Source: Verrucomicrobiales bacterium (GTDB taxonomy: Bacteria; Verrucomicrobiota; Verrucomicrobiia; Limisphaerales; JAQGOV01). From it: a DNA stretch of 45,616 nt. The notes under the pieces are model-generated. The model was not told the origin of the DNA and searched no databases. It was given only the letters and a program-made list of their open reading frames with translations. Position numbers and translations under genes: made by a program. Location of the stretch: NCBI GenBank assembly GCA_028293425.1, contig JAQGOV010000111.1, forward strand, positions 1-45,616, read 5' to 3'. This document shows positions 17,001 to 25,313 of the stretch, one piece after another. Position 1 is the first letter of the stretch. The number at the start of each line of letters is the position of its first letter.

Positions 17001-18677
17001 CTAGTGCCGACTCTTCTGTTTATCCCTGTAATCTTTAACCACAATGCTGATCACCAGCCAGAACCCTCCCGTGGCTGCCGCTAGGAAGCAGATCATCGCG
17101 ATTCCGGGATAACCAAAGATCTGGAATGCTGTGTTCACTTGCATCAGCAGGGAAGCCCCAATAATCAGTGATGCCAGAATCAATCCGGTGGTGATGCGGT
17201 TGGCCAGTTTTTGGAAGCCTGACATCACCTTTTCCGCGTCAGGTGTTTTCACCTTCACCTCCAGTTCCGCGTTTGCCACGGCATCCAGGATTTTATTCAA
17301 ACGCGGTGGGAGGCCGGTCACGAAATCCTTTACTTGCAGCACGGAACCCAGAATTCGGGCAGGCGAAGCGTCTTTCCACATCTTTTGGCTGAGTAACTCA
17401 CTCACATTCCGCCGCACCGAGGCGTTGGGATTGAAACTCGGCGCAAGAATCCTTCCGATCTGGTCCAGTTGCAGCAAAGTTTTGCCAATCATTGTCAGCT
17501 CAGGCGGCACAAACAAGCCGGTGTCCGCGCTCAGCTTTCCGACCTTCAGCAGGGACTTGCCGATGTCCATCTCTGCCACTGTTGTATTTTGTTGCTCCGA
17601 AATTTGGTGGGACATCTTCCGGCGGAACTCCGTTTCATTGAACTCATCCGAGGTTTCGCTGATCGCCAGGATGATTTCCAGCGCTTTCTCGGCTTCGCCT
17701 TCGCTGATGGCAAGAAGGAGTTTCAAAAGCTGATCCTGCTGGCCCGGTGTGGTCCTGCCCACCATCCCAAGATCGAGCAGTGCAATCTTGTTGTCATTGG
17801 TCAGGAAAATATTCCCGGGATGCGGATCTGCGTGGAAGAGGCCATCTACCAGCACCTGTTTCAAGTACGCGCGGAAAAGTTCATCCGCGAGTGCCTCTCC
17901 ATTCATGTCCAGCCGGGCCAGGGGGCTTAGCTTGGTGATCTTGGTCCCGTGGATCAGCTCCATCGTCAGGATGCTATGGGTGGTATAATCATGCACGGGC
18001 TTTGGCACCCGAATGTTGGGGGAGTCTTTCAAAGTCTCCCCGACTTTTTCCAGGTTGGATGCTTCGCGCAAGTAGTCCAGTTCGTGCAGGAGAGTTCCTT
18101 TAAATTCTTCGAGCAATTTGGAAAACCGGTAACGGCGTCCCAGCTGTGTGTGGTTGTCGAAGAATAGGGCCATCTCCTCCAAAACTTCAAAATCCTCTGC
18201 GATTTGCTTTCGGATTCCTGGCCTCTGAACTTTGACCACGACTTGTCGCCCATCCCGTAAAGAAGCTTCGTGGACCTGCCCGAGCGACGCGGCGGCCATT
18301 GGTTCGTTGTTGAAATGCGCGAAGGCCTTCGACAATCTCACCCCCAGCTCGCTCTCCACAATGTGTTCTACCTCCGCAAAGGAAAAGGGCTTTACCTTAT
18401 CCTGCAGCCGGCTCAATGCCTTCAAGTAAACTTCCGGTAACAAATCCGCCCGGCTCGATAGGATCTGTCCAATCTTCACGAAGGTCGGGCCCATCCGTTC
18501 CAGGTCGTCCGCCAGCTCAAGAGCTTGCGGGTTTTCGGTGGGAATGGGCGTATCTTCCTCTCCCCAAAAGTCCGATTCTGCTACCTCGGCCGCCAAATCG
18601 GACGAACTGTACTTTAAGAAAAGGTACAGGATGTCTTTGTAGCGCTTGAGGTGGTGGGGGCTAAGTGAGATTTTCAT
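17001..18677 (-). CDS. UbiB/ABC1/AarF-family atypical kinase
   Basis: 558 residues from ATG 18677, which has AAGG about 10 nt upstream; the GTG at 18686 in the track is too close to that ribosome site. Family motifs are present in order: FVKIGQILSSR (KxGQ), the Ala-rich loop PMAAASLGQVHEA replacing a glycine-rich loop, VVVKVQRPG (Lys), HADPHPGNIF and DLGMVGR (metal-binding DFG equivalent). Two C-terminal membrane helices (about 495-545) match the membrane-anchored UbiB/COQ8 group. These ATPases support synthesis or extraction of isoprenoid quinones. No ubiquinone or menaquinone genes are adjacent, so the exact role is open. Confidence 0.9.
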   Translation of the reverse strand: MKISLSPHHLKRYKDILYLFLKYSSSDLAAEVAESDFWGEEDTPIPTENPQALELADDLERMGPTFVKIGQILSSRADLLPEVYLKALSRLQDKVKPFSFAEVEHIVESELGVRLSKAFAHFNNEPMAAASLGQVHEASLRDGRQVVVKVQRPGIRKQIAEDFEVLEEMALFFDNHTQLGRRYRFSKLLEEFKGTLLHELDYLREASNLEKVGETLKDSPNIRVPKPVHDYTTHSILTMELIHGTKITKLSPLARLDMNGEALADELFRAYLKQVLVDGLFHADPHPGNIFLTNDNKIALLDLGMVGRTTPGQQDQLLKLLLAISEGEAEKALEIILAISETSDEFNETEFRRKMSHQISEQQNTTVAEMDIGKSLLKVGKLSADTGLFVPPELTMIGKTLLQLDQIGRILAPSFNPNASVRRNVSELLSQKMWKDASPARILGSVLQVKDFVTGLPPRLNKILDAVANAELEVKVKTPDAEKVMSGFQKLANRITTGLILASLIIGASLLMQVNTAFQIFGYPGIAMICFLAAATGGFWLVISIVVKDYRDKQKSRH

Positions 18678-18953
18678 ACACGGCACACCTTAACGGCTTT
18701 TTTTTATCTTCTCCTGATCCGCCGCCCTTTGATAATGGGTAAAATCCCGACAAAAGGCCTCACGCCCTCTTTGCCCGGTGCGTCAGCGACCGCTCTCTCG
18801 TTGGGAACAACCTTCCCCGCCAGCGGGTAGGTTCATTCCCCACCGTGCTGAAAGCGGTTTCGTTTGCGCTTTCTGTTGCCGACTTTACGCTGCCTTGGAA
18901 GAGAGAGCAGGCTTGGCCATAAGCCCTTTCCAAACCCGAATACGGAGGTTGTA

Positions 18954-20285
18954 ATGCAACGAAGATTTTGTTTCCCAAAGGCGAGCTGGTTCCTGCTCCT
19001 CTCTGCATTGTGTTTTTGGGGCTGTCATATGCCTCGTTCGGGGCAGCAGGCATCCAGGGACCATCGACAAACCGAGAACGCCGGTGGCTTGAACCTCGCT
19101 CCTCAGGCGGCAACCGGCAGCGGCTCAGGCGGTCCCACCGAGACCAACCGCTTGAAGATTTCGCCCGAAGCCGAGTCCCTGCTTTCCGAGATGCGCCAGG
19201 CCTACCAGCAGTTACAAACCGCCGAGTTGGATGGCACTATTTGGGCTCGTTTTGAACTGAAAGACGATTCCAAGGAGCTGAAGCACCCTTTCAACAGCGC
19301 CTTTCAACGGCCAAACCAATTCAAGCACGTGCTCGAGCAGGATTTGCTGATCGGTTCCTCGGGCACCAACATCTACATCTTTCAAAAATCGGCCAACGCT
19401 TTCTTCCAAACCAATCTCACCAACGTTGCTCTTAAAACCCTGCCTCACCCGCTGCCACAACTGTTGCAGGCGCAAAACCCCTCTCTCTTGATGGCCTTGG
19501 CCGGTGATCCGTTGCGCGTGCTCGGCCTTCCCGTCCAGGAAATTAGCCGCACCAACGACGTGGTAATCGGTGGCAAGTCCTATCCAGCTCTGTTCCTTCG
19601 ACCTTCTGACGGCGATTATTCAGTGGTGCTGGTGGTGGACAATGATACCAAATTGATGCGCCGCTTGAGCGTGGATATCAGCACGGCCCATTTGAAGCAA
19701 GGTGGTGACATCGGACCTCTCAAAGGTATCAGCACGGAAGTGGATTACGCTACCATCCGCCCAAACACCGGCTTTGATGCGGACTTCTTCACATGGACTG
19801 CACCCGAAGGCGCGGAAAGCCTTGCCTCGCTGGAACAGGAAGATACTCCCGCAAGTTTGGAAGGTAAAAGCGCTCCAGACTTTCACTTGGACAGCCTTCA
19901 AGGAAATCCAGTGTCGCTTTCAGGGGTTAAAGGTCACGTGGTGGTTCTCGATTTTTGGGCGACTTGGTGTGGCCCTTGCCGGAAATCACTCCCCGAGATT
20001 GCTGAACTCGCGAAGGATAAATCGGACGCTGGAATTTTGGTCTACGCCGTCAACGTGAAAGAGGACAAAGCGAAGGTGGATGCCTTCCTCCGCCAGCAAA
20101 ATTATACCATTCCCATATTAATGGATACCAATGGGGATGTGGCTGGAAAATACATGGTCACAGGGATCCCTCAAACGGTCGTGATTGGCAAAGACGGAAA
20201 GATCCGAAGAGTCTTTATCGGCACTACACCCGAAACAGCTAGCCAGCTCCGGGCCGAGGTGGAGCTTGCCAACCGGGAACCTTAG
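18954..20285 (+). CDS. Lipoprotein with LolA-like domain fused to TlpA/ResA thioredoxin
   Basis: 443 residues from ATG 18954, preceded by GGAGG at 18944-18948; the track start at 18864 has no support. The signal sequence FLLLSALCFWGC has a lipobox-like cysteine. Residues about 75-295 resemble the LolA/LolB-like or DUF2092-type fold that measures lipoprotein or lipid binding (LLSEMRQAYQQLQTAELDGTIWARFEL, VVVDNDTKLMRRLSVDIS). Residues about 310-440 form a thioredoxin-like domain with FWATWCGPCRKSLPEI (CGPC 339-342) and the cis-Pro TGIPQTVVIG. Such proteins are periplasmic thiol oxidoreductases. The fusion suggests redox control at the envelope. It is divergent from the UbiB gene. Confidence 0.82.
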   Translation: MQRRFCFPKASWFLLLSALCFWGCHMPRSGQQASRDHRQTENAGGLNLAPQAATGSGSGGPTETNRLKISPEAESLLSEMRQAYQQLQTAELDGTIWARFELKDDSKELKHPFNSAFQRPNQFKHVLEQDLLIGSSGTNIYIFQKSANAFFQTNLTNVALKTLPHPLPQLLQAQNPSLLMALAGDPLRVLGLPVQEISRTNDVVIGGKSYPALFLRPSDGDYSVVLVVDNDTKLMRRLSVDISTAHLKQGGDIGPLKGISTEVDYATIRPNTGFDADFFTWTAPEGAESLASLEQEDTPASLEGKSAPDFHLDSLQGNPVSLSGVKGHVVVLDFWATWCGPCRKSLPEIAELAKDKSDAGILVYAVNVKEDKAKVDAFLRQQNYTIPILMDTNGDVAGKYMVTGIPQTVVIGKDGKIRRVFIGTTPETASQLRAEVELANREP

Positions 20286-20370
20286 CCAGCCCCAGACACT
20301 TTTTGGAAAATTCATCTTCCCGTCTCGCCAGATTCGCGCTCTTCCCGTACCTTTGATTGAAAAAGACCGC

Positions 20371-21753
20371 GTGAATCGCCCTGGTGAATCAAACTTTTCT
20401 CCTGTTCGCAGGCCGCTTGGCCGGGGGCCGGAAGCCAGGATTGTCATCAGCTACCTGGTCTTTGCCTGCCTGTGGATCTTCCTTTCGGACAAATTTTTGT
20501 CGCTGCTCACCAGCGAGCCTTCTCAATTGCACCGGTGGCAAACCTACAAGGGTCTCGGCTTCGTCCTGGTCACCGCTCTGCTGCTTTTCATCATGCTTCG
20601 GCGGGCCTTCACGGGGACACACGACGTTGAACGCAGCCTGCGTGAGTCCGAGTCTCGGCTTCGGCGCTTCTTTGAGGAATTATCCTGCACAAAAGACAGG
20701 CTGGACAACGCGCAACGCATTGCTCGCATGGGCAATTGGGACTGGGAGGTGAAGGAGCAAAGATTATTCTGGTCTGACGAGATTTATCGCATTTTCGGAA
20801 TGGAGAAGGGAAAGGACTTGCCCACGGGGGACAAATTTCTCGAAGCCGTCCCTCCTGAGGACCGCGATTGGGTGAAACACGTCCACGAGGAAGCCCTCCA
20901 AACGGGAAAGCAGCTCGATTATGAATACCGCATTCGCCGCCGTGACGGCCAAATTCGATGGGTTCGGGAGAAAGCAGAAATTGTTTTTGATGAGCAAAAG
21001 CTGCCTGTCCGTATTGCCGGCACTATCCAGGACATTACCGAGCGCAAGCGCGCCATGGAAGCCGTCCAGGAATCGGAGCAACGCCTGCGCGCCTTAACCG
21101 CCCGCGTGGAGTCTTTGCGGGAAGAGGAACGCCGGCGCATTTCACGCGAAATCCACGATGAACTCGGGCAGATGCTGACAGCTTTGAAAATGGATTTGCG
21201 CTGGCTGGAAAAGAAATTTGCCGAGCGCGAAGCCGATCCTTCGGTGAATCCTTTGCTCGACCGGGTAGTTTCCGCCACCGAATTGGTTGATGCTACGATG
21301 AGCGCCGTGCAGCGCATTTCAGCCGAGCTCCGTCCGGGAATCCTAGATAATCTCGGCCTCTTACCCGCTTTGCAACATGAAGCGGCCCGCTTCCAGGAAC
21401 GAACCGGCATCCAGTGCGTCCTCCATCTGCCGGACCCTCCGCCTGAAATCCCAACCGGCATTTCAATAGCGCTTTATCGCATATTCCAGGAATGCGTAAC
21501 CAATGTCACCCGCCATGCTAAGGCTGCCCGCATCGATGCCCATTTCCGGTTCGAGGATGGCCAGTTCCTGCTCGACGTGCAGGACGACGGCGTCGGTATG
21601 CCCATGCATGAATTGGAAAATTCCCGCAGTTTGGGCCTGCTCGGAATGCAGGAACGCGCCATGTTGCTGGGAGGGCGGGTGACCTTCGAAAAACCAGCCC
21701 ATGGCGGCACTACCGTGCGGGTTTGCATTCCGCTCATTCCGGGTCAATCTTGA
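20371..21753 (+). CDS. NarL-type sensor histidine kinase with PAS domain
   Basis: 460 residues if begun at GTG 20371, 85 nt after the previous gene; the track start at 20185 lies inside it. Two membrane helices (about 25-45 and 60-80) flank a short loop. A PAS/PAC domain follows (about 105-230: MGNWDWEVKEQRLFWSDEIYRIFG, RRRDGQIRWVREK). Next is HisKA_3 with the phosphorylated His in RRRISREIHDELGQML, and an HATPase with DVQDDGVGM and SRSLGLLGMQERA. This is the kinase half of a LuxR-type system with the next gene. The start is uncertain: no clear ribosome site is visible and a TTG lies slightly upstream. Confidence 0.85.
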   Translation: MNRPGESNFSPVRRPLGRGPEARIVISYLVFACLWIFLSDKFLSLLTSEPSQLHRWQTYKGLGFVLVTALLLFIMLRRAFTGTHDVERSLRESESRLRRFFEELSCTKDRLDNAQRIARMGNWDWEVKEQRLFWSDEIYRIFGMEKGKDLPTGDKFLEAVPPEDRDWVKHVHEEALQTGKQLDYEYRIRRRDGQIRWVREKAEIVFDEQKLPVRIAGTIQDITERKRAMEAVQESEQRLRALTARVESLREEERRRISREIHDELGQMLTALKMDLRWLEKKFAEREADPSVNPLLDRVVSATELVDATMSAVQRISAELRPGILDNLGLLPALQHEAARFQERTGIQCVLHLPDPPPEIPTGISIALYRIFQECVTNVTRHAKAARIDAHFRFEDGQFLLDVQDDGVGMPMHELENSRSLGLLGMQERAMLLGGRVTFEKPAHGGTTVRVCIPLIPGQS

Positions 21754-21779
21754 GTCCTGGGCTTTTTACCTTCGGGGCT

Positions 21780-22427
21780 ATGAATGTTTTAATTGTGGAT
21801 GATCACGAGGTGGTGCGGAGGGGATTGAAGCAAATCCTCATGGATGCCTTTCCGGACGCTATTTTTGCGGAGGCTGCCAATTCTCAGGAAGCTTTGGACC
21901 TCGTGGGTAAACAGCGCTGGGATATCCTTCTCCTCGATATCAACATCCCCGGGCGCAATGGTTTGGAAGTGCTCGAGGAAGTTCATAAGCACCAGCCCAA
22001 GACCCCCGTGCTCGTTCTCAGTGCCTTTCCTGAGCAGGATTTTGCTCTCCGCGCGCTCAAGTTGGGCGCCGCTGGCTATCTCACCAAGCAGAGCGCCTCC
22101 GACGAGTTGCACGCCGCCGTGCGCAAAGCTTTGGATGGAGGGAAGTATGTCACTGCTTCCCTGGCTGAAAAATTGGCTGCCCGCCTCGGGCAGGATCTTC
22201 ATCAGGCGCCCCCCCATGAAGCGCTCTCCAACCGTGAGCTGCAAATATTGCGCATGATTTCCTCCGGCAAAACCATCAAGGAAATTGCCTCCGACTTGTC
22301 CCTCAGTGAAAAGACCATCGCCACTTACCGAGCGCGCATCGCCGAAAAACTGAACCTCACCACCAACGTCGAGTTCACCCGCTACGCCTTGAAACACCAC
22401 CTGGTGGAACTCCAAACGGATATGTGA
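21780..22427 (+). CDS. NarL/LuxR-family response regulator
   Basis: 215 residues from ATG 21780. The receiver domain (1-120) has VDDHEVV, phosphoacceptor Asp in LLLDINIPG and Lys in YLTKQSA. The C-terminal LuxR helix-turn-helix (about 150-212) reads LSNRELQILRMISSGKTIKEIASDLSLSEKTIATYRARI. It is a DNA-binding partner of the kinase encoded 26 nt upstream. The targets are not visible; no dyad that looks like an autoregulatory site was found nearby. Confidence 0.93.
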   Translation: MNVLIVDDHEVVRRGLKQILMDAFPDAIFAEAANSQEALDLVGKQRWDILLLDINIPGRNGLEVLEEVHKHQPKTPVLVLSAFPEQDFALRALKLGAAGYLTKQSASDELHAAVRKALDGGKYVTASLAEKLAARLGQDLHQAPPHEALSNRELQILRMISSGKTIKEIASDLSLSEKTIATYRARIAEKLNLTTNVEFTRYALKHHLVELQTDM

Positions 22428-22437
22428 GATAAAAAAA

Positions 22438-22460
22438 GACGAAGCATAGTATGCTTCGTC
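22438..22460 (-). terminator. Intrinsic terminator between convergent genes
   Basis: Perfect 10-bp stem GACGAAGCAT/ATGCTTCGTC with a 3-nt loop. On the minus strand it is followed directly by TTTTTTTATC, the classic U-tract, so it best terminates the small membrane-protein gene read from the right. It also lies 10 nt after the response-regulator stop and may act in both directions. Confidence 0.8.
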
Positions 22461-22551
22461 GATGGACTGATTTTCCCTTTTACCCTTAATCTATCCGCGA
22501 GCAACTTAGCCGCGGTTCACGAATGAACAATAGGGCATATACCTGACTCTA

Positions 22552-22737
22552 TTAGTTCTTCGGGGTCTTAACACTAAAAAGAACCATCGGTCTTTTTCCC
22601 TTTGCCACGACCGGGTTATGATTTTTCCGCCGTTTCCTTTCCAAGCGGGCGGTGGGGGTCAAATAATTGCGCACAACATACCACGTCCCCCACAGCACCA
22701 TCAGGACGATGATCCAAAATAGAGGTTGCTCCATCAT
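22552..22737 (-). CDS. Small basic membrane protein, 61 aa
   Basis: Read from ATG 22737 (a second ATG follows at 22734). One transmembrane helix (about 5-22, PLFWIIVLMVLWGTWYVV) is followed by a strongly basic tail (RLERKRRKNHNP), so the C-terminus should be cytoplasmic. Not recognised as a family. The track extends it to 22788, but a good promoter lies within that extension, so the shorter start is preferred. The -10 box ends 6 nt before the ATG, leaving no room for a ribosome site. A strong intrinsic terminator lies about 90 nt downstream, so this is probably a single-gene unit. Confidence 0.55.
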   Translation of the reverse strand: MMEQPLFWIIVLMVLWGTWYVVRNYLTPTARLERKRRKNHNPVVAKGKRPMVLFSVKTPKN

Positions 22738-22743
22738 GTCCGC

Positions 22744-22771
22744 AGTATAGAAAAACAAACGATCATGTAAA
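22744..22771 (-). promoter_or_regulatory. Sigma-70-like promoter, predicted leaderless
   Basis: On the minus strand TTTACA (-35, 5/6) and TATACT (-10, 5/6) are separated by 16 nt. Only GCGGAC separates the -10 from the ATG at 22737, so transcription should begin at or within a base or two of the start codon. The region further right (22772-23024) has no gene; an 8-bp inverted repeat GCTAAACT/AGTTTAGC lies at 22865-22906. Confidence 0.6.
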
Positions 22772-23024
22772 GATCGAAGCCCAAACATCCGCAGTTGCCG
22801 GAGCGCACGCCATTAATTAACCCAGAAAGGTAGCGGCTTCGTGTCTTCTCCCTCTCTTCCAATTGCTAAACTGGAGGATCAGGGCCAGGGAGAGGAGGAG
22901 TTTAGCTTCGCAAACCAGCGACTTTCAAAATTCCGGACCGGTAAATAGTCCACCGCTCAACCGTGCGCAGCTTTCGCTCTTCCTTAACTCATTGGCAGTG
23001 CCGTCGGAGAGTCTTTTCAAACTC

Positions 23025-23729
23025 CTACTGCAACTCATGAACCTTCACATTCCTAAAGCTGATCTCATCCCCATGATCCTGGAGCAGAATGTGTCCCTTG
23101 ATTTTCGTTCCAAATCCCGCCACCAGCTTGAACTTGCTTTGGGAGACCGCATCCAACACTTCCGGGCTGCCTAATTCATATTCCAGCACCTTCGTGCCGT
23201 TGAGCCAGTGCTCCACGTGATTTCCTTGCACCAGCACCCGGGATGAATTCCACTCGCCGGCTTCCTTCGCGGTATGCTCCTTGGGCGCAAGCACATCGTA
23301 AAACGAAGCGGTTACCCGTTTGCCTCCGGCCAGGCTGGCGTCCTTGTGCCGCGCATCATCGATCAACTGATACTCATGTCCGAGGGCTTCTTTCCGCGAT
23401 TCTGTGATGAAATATTTCAACCCACTGTTCGCGCCCTGCGCCAGTTTCCAGTCCCAGGTCAGCTCGAAGTCATTGAATTCCGCGTCGGTAATGATATCCC
23501 CGCCGCCGCCCTTCGATTTATGGATGAGCACACCATCCTCCACCACCCAGCCCTGTTTCGGACCTTCCTTCTTCTTAAAAGATCGCCACCCCTCCAGGTC
23601 CTTGCCATTAAACAAAAGCTTCCAGCCTTTCGCTTTCTCTTCCGAGCTCAACGACGGTGCTTCGGCGAAAGCCATCGAGCCCAGCATCAGGCCGGCTGTG
23701 ATTGCTGCTAATACATTCTTCATTCTCAT
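23025..23729 (-). CDS. Secreted DUF1080 protein (3-keto-disaccharide hydrolase family)
   Basis: 234 residues with a signal peptide (MKNVLAAITAGLMLGSMAFAEA). The rest is one jelly-roll DUF1080 domain (PF06439-like): WKLLFNGKDLEGWRSF, WVVEDGVLIH, FELTWDWKLAQGANSGLKYF, EHWLNGTKVLEYE and the final HILLQDHGDEISFRNVKVHEL. Members cleave 3-keto-glycosides after oxidation by a partner enzyme. A second DUF1080 gene lies 84 nt upstream on the same strand, suggesting co-expression. Substrate unknown. Either ATG (23729 or 23723) could be used. Confidence 0.85.
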   Translation of the reverse strand: MRMKNVLAAITAGLMLGSMAFAEAPSLSSEEKAKGWKLLFNGKDLEGWRSFKKKEGPKQGWVVEDGVLIHKSKGGGGDIITDAEFNDFELTWDWKLAQGANSGLKYFITESRKEALGHEYQLIDDARHKDASLAGGKRVTASFYDVLAPKEHTAKEAGEWNSSRVLVQGNHVEHWLNGTKVLEYELGSPEVLDAVSQSKFKLVAGFGTKIKGHILLQDHGDEISFRNVKVHELQ

Positions 23730-23749
23730 AACTCGGTTTTTTTAAAAAC

Positions 23750-23812
23750 TCTTTCTTCGTGTTCTCCGTGCTCTTCGTGGTTAATTTCTCATTCGTATAA
23801 TTCCGTGGTTAA
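23750..23812 (+). repeat. Degenerate 9-nt phrase repeat (TTCGTGKTY-type)
   Basis: Reads as TTCGTGTTC, TCCGTGCTC, TTCGTGGTT in succession, then CCGTGGTTAA again near 23802. An inverted copy (TTAACCACGAA, 24592-24602) lies on the far side of the neighbouring DUF1080 gene. Similar phrases recur in other intergenic stretches of this window. Confidence 0.45.
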
Positions 23813-23813
23813 A

Positions 23814-24524
23814 TCAAAGCCTCCGGATCCTCACATTCCGAAACCACGCTTCCTCGCCATGATGCTGGAGCGCCACATAACCTTCTGGTTGCGTCATGAA
23901 TAGCGGCATATCCTTAAACTTGCTGACCTTAATAAGTGCTTTTACCTCTGGGCTGGCCCATTCGTATTCCACGATTTTGATTCCATTAAGCCAGTGCTCA
24001 ACGTGGTTGTTCTTTATGATCAGCTTCGCCTTATTCCATTCCCCCGCTGGGTTCACCTTCTTGTTCGCACTCGGAGCAATCAAAGCGTACAAAGCTCCCG
24101 CTGTGGTTTTGGGATTCTTCCCGTCCGGATGCCGCTGGTCATCCAGCACCTGCATCTCCGGTCCCGTCGTGTAGGTGGGGCCGTCCGTCTCCGCCACGCG
24201 ATAAATAATTCCGCTGTTCCCCACCGGCTTTACTTTCCATTCCACCTCTAGCTCGAAGTCCTTGTACTTCTCCACCGTAATCAAATCCACTGCTTTGCCC
24301 GGCACCGTCTTCAGCGCGTCACCGTCAATCACCCAGTTGTCGCTGGGAAACCCGGTCATTTTATAACCCCGCAGCTTGTCCGTGGGCTTGCCATCAAAAA
24401 GCGTGGTCCATTTTGAACTGCTGCTCGAATCGCTCGCTTTGGGAGCTTCGGTCGTCTGGCAGCCGCTGGCCAGGGCCAGGCAGGCGAGGACGATCGGAGG
24501 AAAAAATGTTGTTCTAAAATTCAT
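23814..24524 (-). CDS. DUF1080 lipoprotein (3-keto-disaccharide hydrolase family)
   Basis: 236 residues from ATG 24524; the track start at 24599 adds an Arg-rich stretch unlike a secretion signal. The signal FFPPIVLACLALASGC ends in a lipobox cysteine, so the protein should be lipid-anchored, with a Ser-rich linker after it. The DUF1080 domain shows WTTLFDGKPTDKLRGY, NWVIDGDALKTV, FELEVEWKVKPVGNSGIIY, EMQVLDDQRH, HVEHWLNGIKIVEYEW and VALQHHGEEAWFRNVRIRRL. It is a paralogue of the next gene on this strand. The pair probably works on oxidised glycosides in the periplasm or at the surface. Confidence 0.85.
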   Translation of the reverse strand: MNFRTTFFPPIVLACLALASGCQTTEAPKASDSSSSSKWTTLFDGKPTDKLRGYKMTGFPSDNWVIDGDALKTVPGKAVDLITVEKYKDFELEVEWKVKPVGNSGIIYRVAETDGPTYTTGPEMQVLDDQRHPDGKNPKTTAGALYALIAPSANKKVNPAGEWNKAKLIIKNNHVEHWLNGIKIVEYEWASPEVKALIKVSKFKDMPLFMTQPEGYVALQHHGEEAWFRNVRIRRL

Positions 24525-25032
24525 AGAGCTTGGACGTTGTTTGGTTCGCCGGCATTGAAACAAACGCCGCCGCCGTCGTCCACTGGCTATTTTAACCACG
24601 AATGCACCTCATGTTGCCTGCCCGGAAAATCACACCGTCCCCTTTTTTACCTCTTGCGCCTTCGCTGCTAAGCAGTCCCTTTTGAGCTCCTTATGATCTC
24701 CGTGGTAACTCCAGCATGTAAGAATCAGGGTACTTTTGAGACTTCTGCCTCTTTGCATCCCATCCCTTTGTCACCTTTGCGCTCTTCGCTGAAAAACCCA
24801 CGCTTCCATCCGTCTTTGTGCTTGCAATCCGTGGGCAAACATTCCTTCTTCTCAGTCACCCCCAAATTTCGAACTGGCTTTAGGACCCAAAAATGAGGCC
24901 TCGTTTTGGGCTTTCTCGTCGGCCCGTCCCTGATTAGCATCCTTCGAGGAAAATAATTATGAGACCGGGCGTAACCCTGCAGCGAGCCACAGCCACTGAG
25001 CTTTGGGTCTTACGTTAGGAACAAGCATCGCC
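24525..25032 (+). other. Gene-poor stretch with degenerate phrase repeats
   Basis: No gene seen. Between about 24640 and 24850 the + strand carries many short variants of one theme: CTCTTGCGCCTTCGCTG, CTCCGTGGTAACTCC, CACCTTTGCGCTCTTCGCTG, GTCTTTGTGCTTGC. The 71-residue minus frame here (24725-24940) is low-complexity and probably noise. The right end includes CGTTAGG at 25013-25019, shortly before the next possible start codon. Confidence 0.4.
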
Positions 25033-25313
25033 ATGGATAGCACTCAAGATGAAGCTCGGAGGAAGATTGCAGCCATTTTTGCCGAGTTGGCGGGGAGCGC
25101 GCCGCCCGTCTTGGCGAGCCGAAGGCGCAGGAAACGCGCGAACGACTGGCGAGCATGTTGTCAGCAGACTATCCACTCGATATCGCGCGCGATAGTGCCC
25201 TCCATTTCAGAGAGGCCTTTTATCGAAAGTTTCACCATGAGAGACGAACAGTTAGGCGGCGTAAACATGCCTGCAGTGACGGACTGAGGTCGAAGCCATT
25301 TCACGAGTTCTTT
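25033..25313 (+). pseudogene. Probable frameshifted gene remnant
   Basis: From ATG 25033 the frame reads MDSTQDEARRKIAAIFAELAG and then turns into an Arg run after about 28 residues. Shifting at about 25116 restores protein-like sequence (EPKAQETRERLASMLSADYP, then LDIARDSALHFREAFYRKF). Joined, the two pieces look like one helical protein interrupted by an indel. The second piece runs in phase into the next ORF. The family is not recognised. It could also be two unrelated short frames by chance. Confidence 0.35.

Noticed and set aside
22738-22788. Longer start for the small membrane protein
   Set aside because: The -10 and -35 elements lie inside the added segment.
22865-22906. 8-bp inverted repeat GCTAAACT/AGTTTAGC
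   Set aside because: Long loop, no T-run, no link to a gene end; probably incidental.
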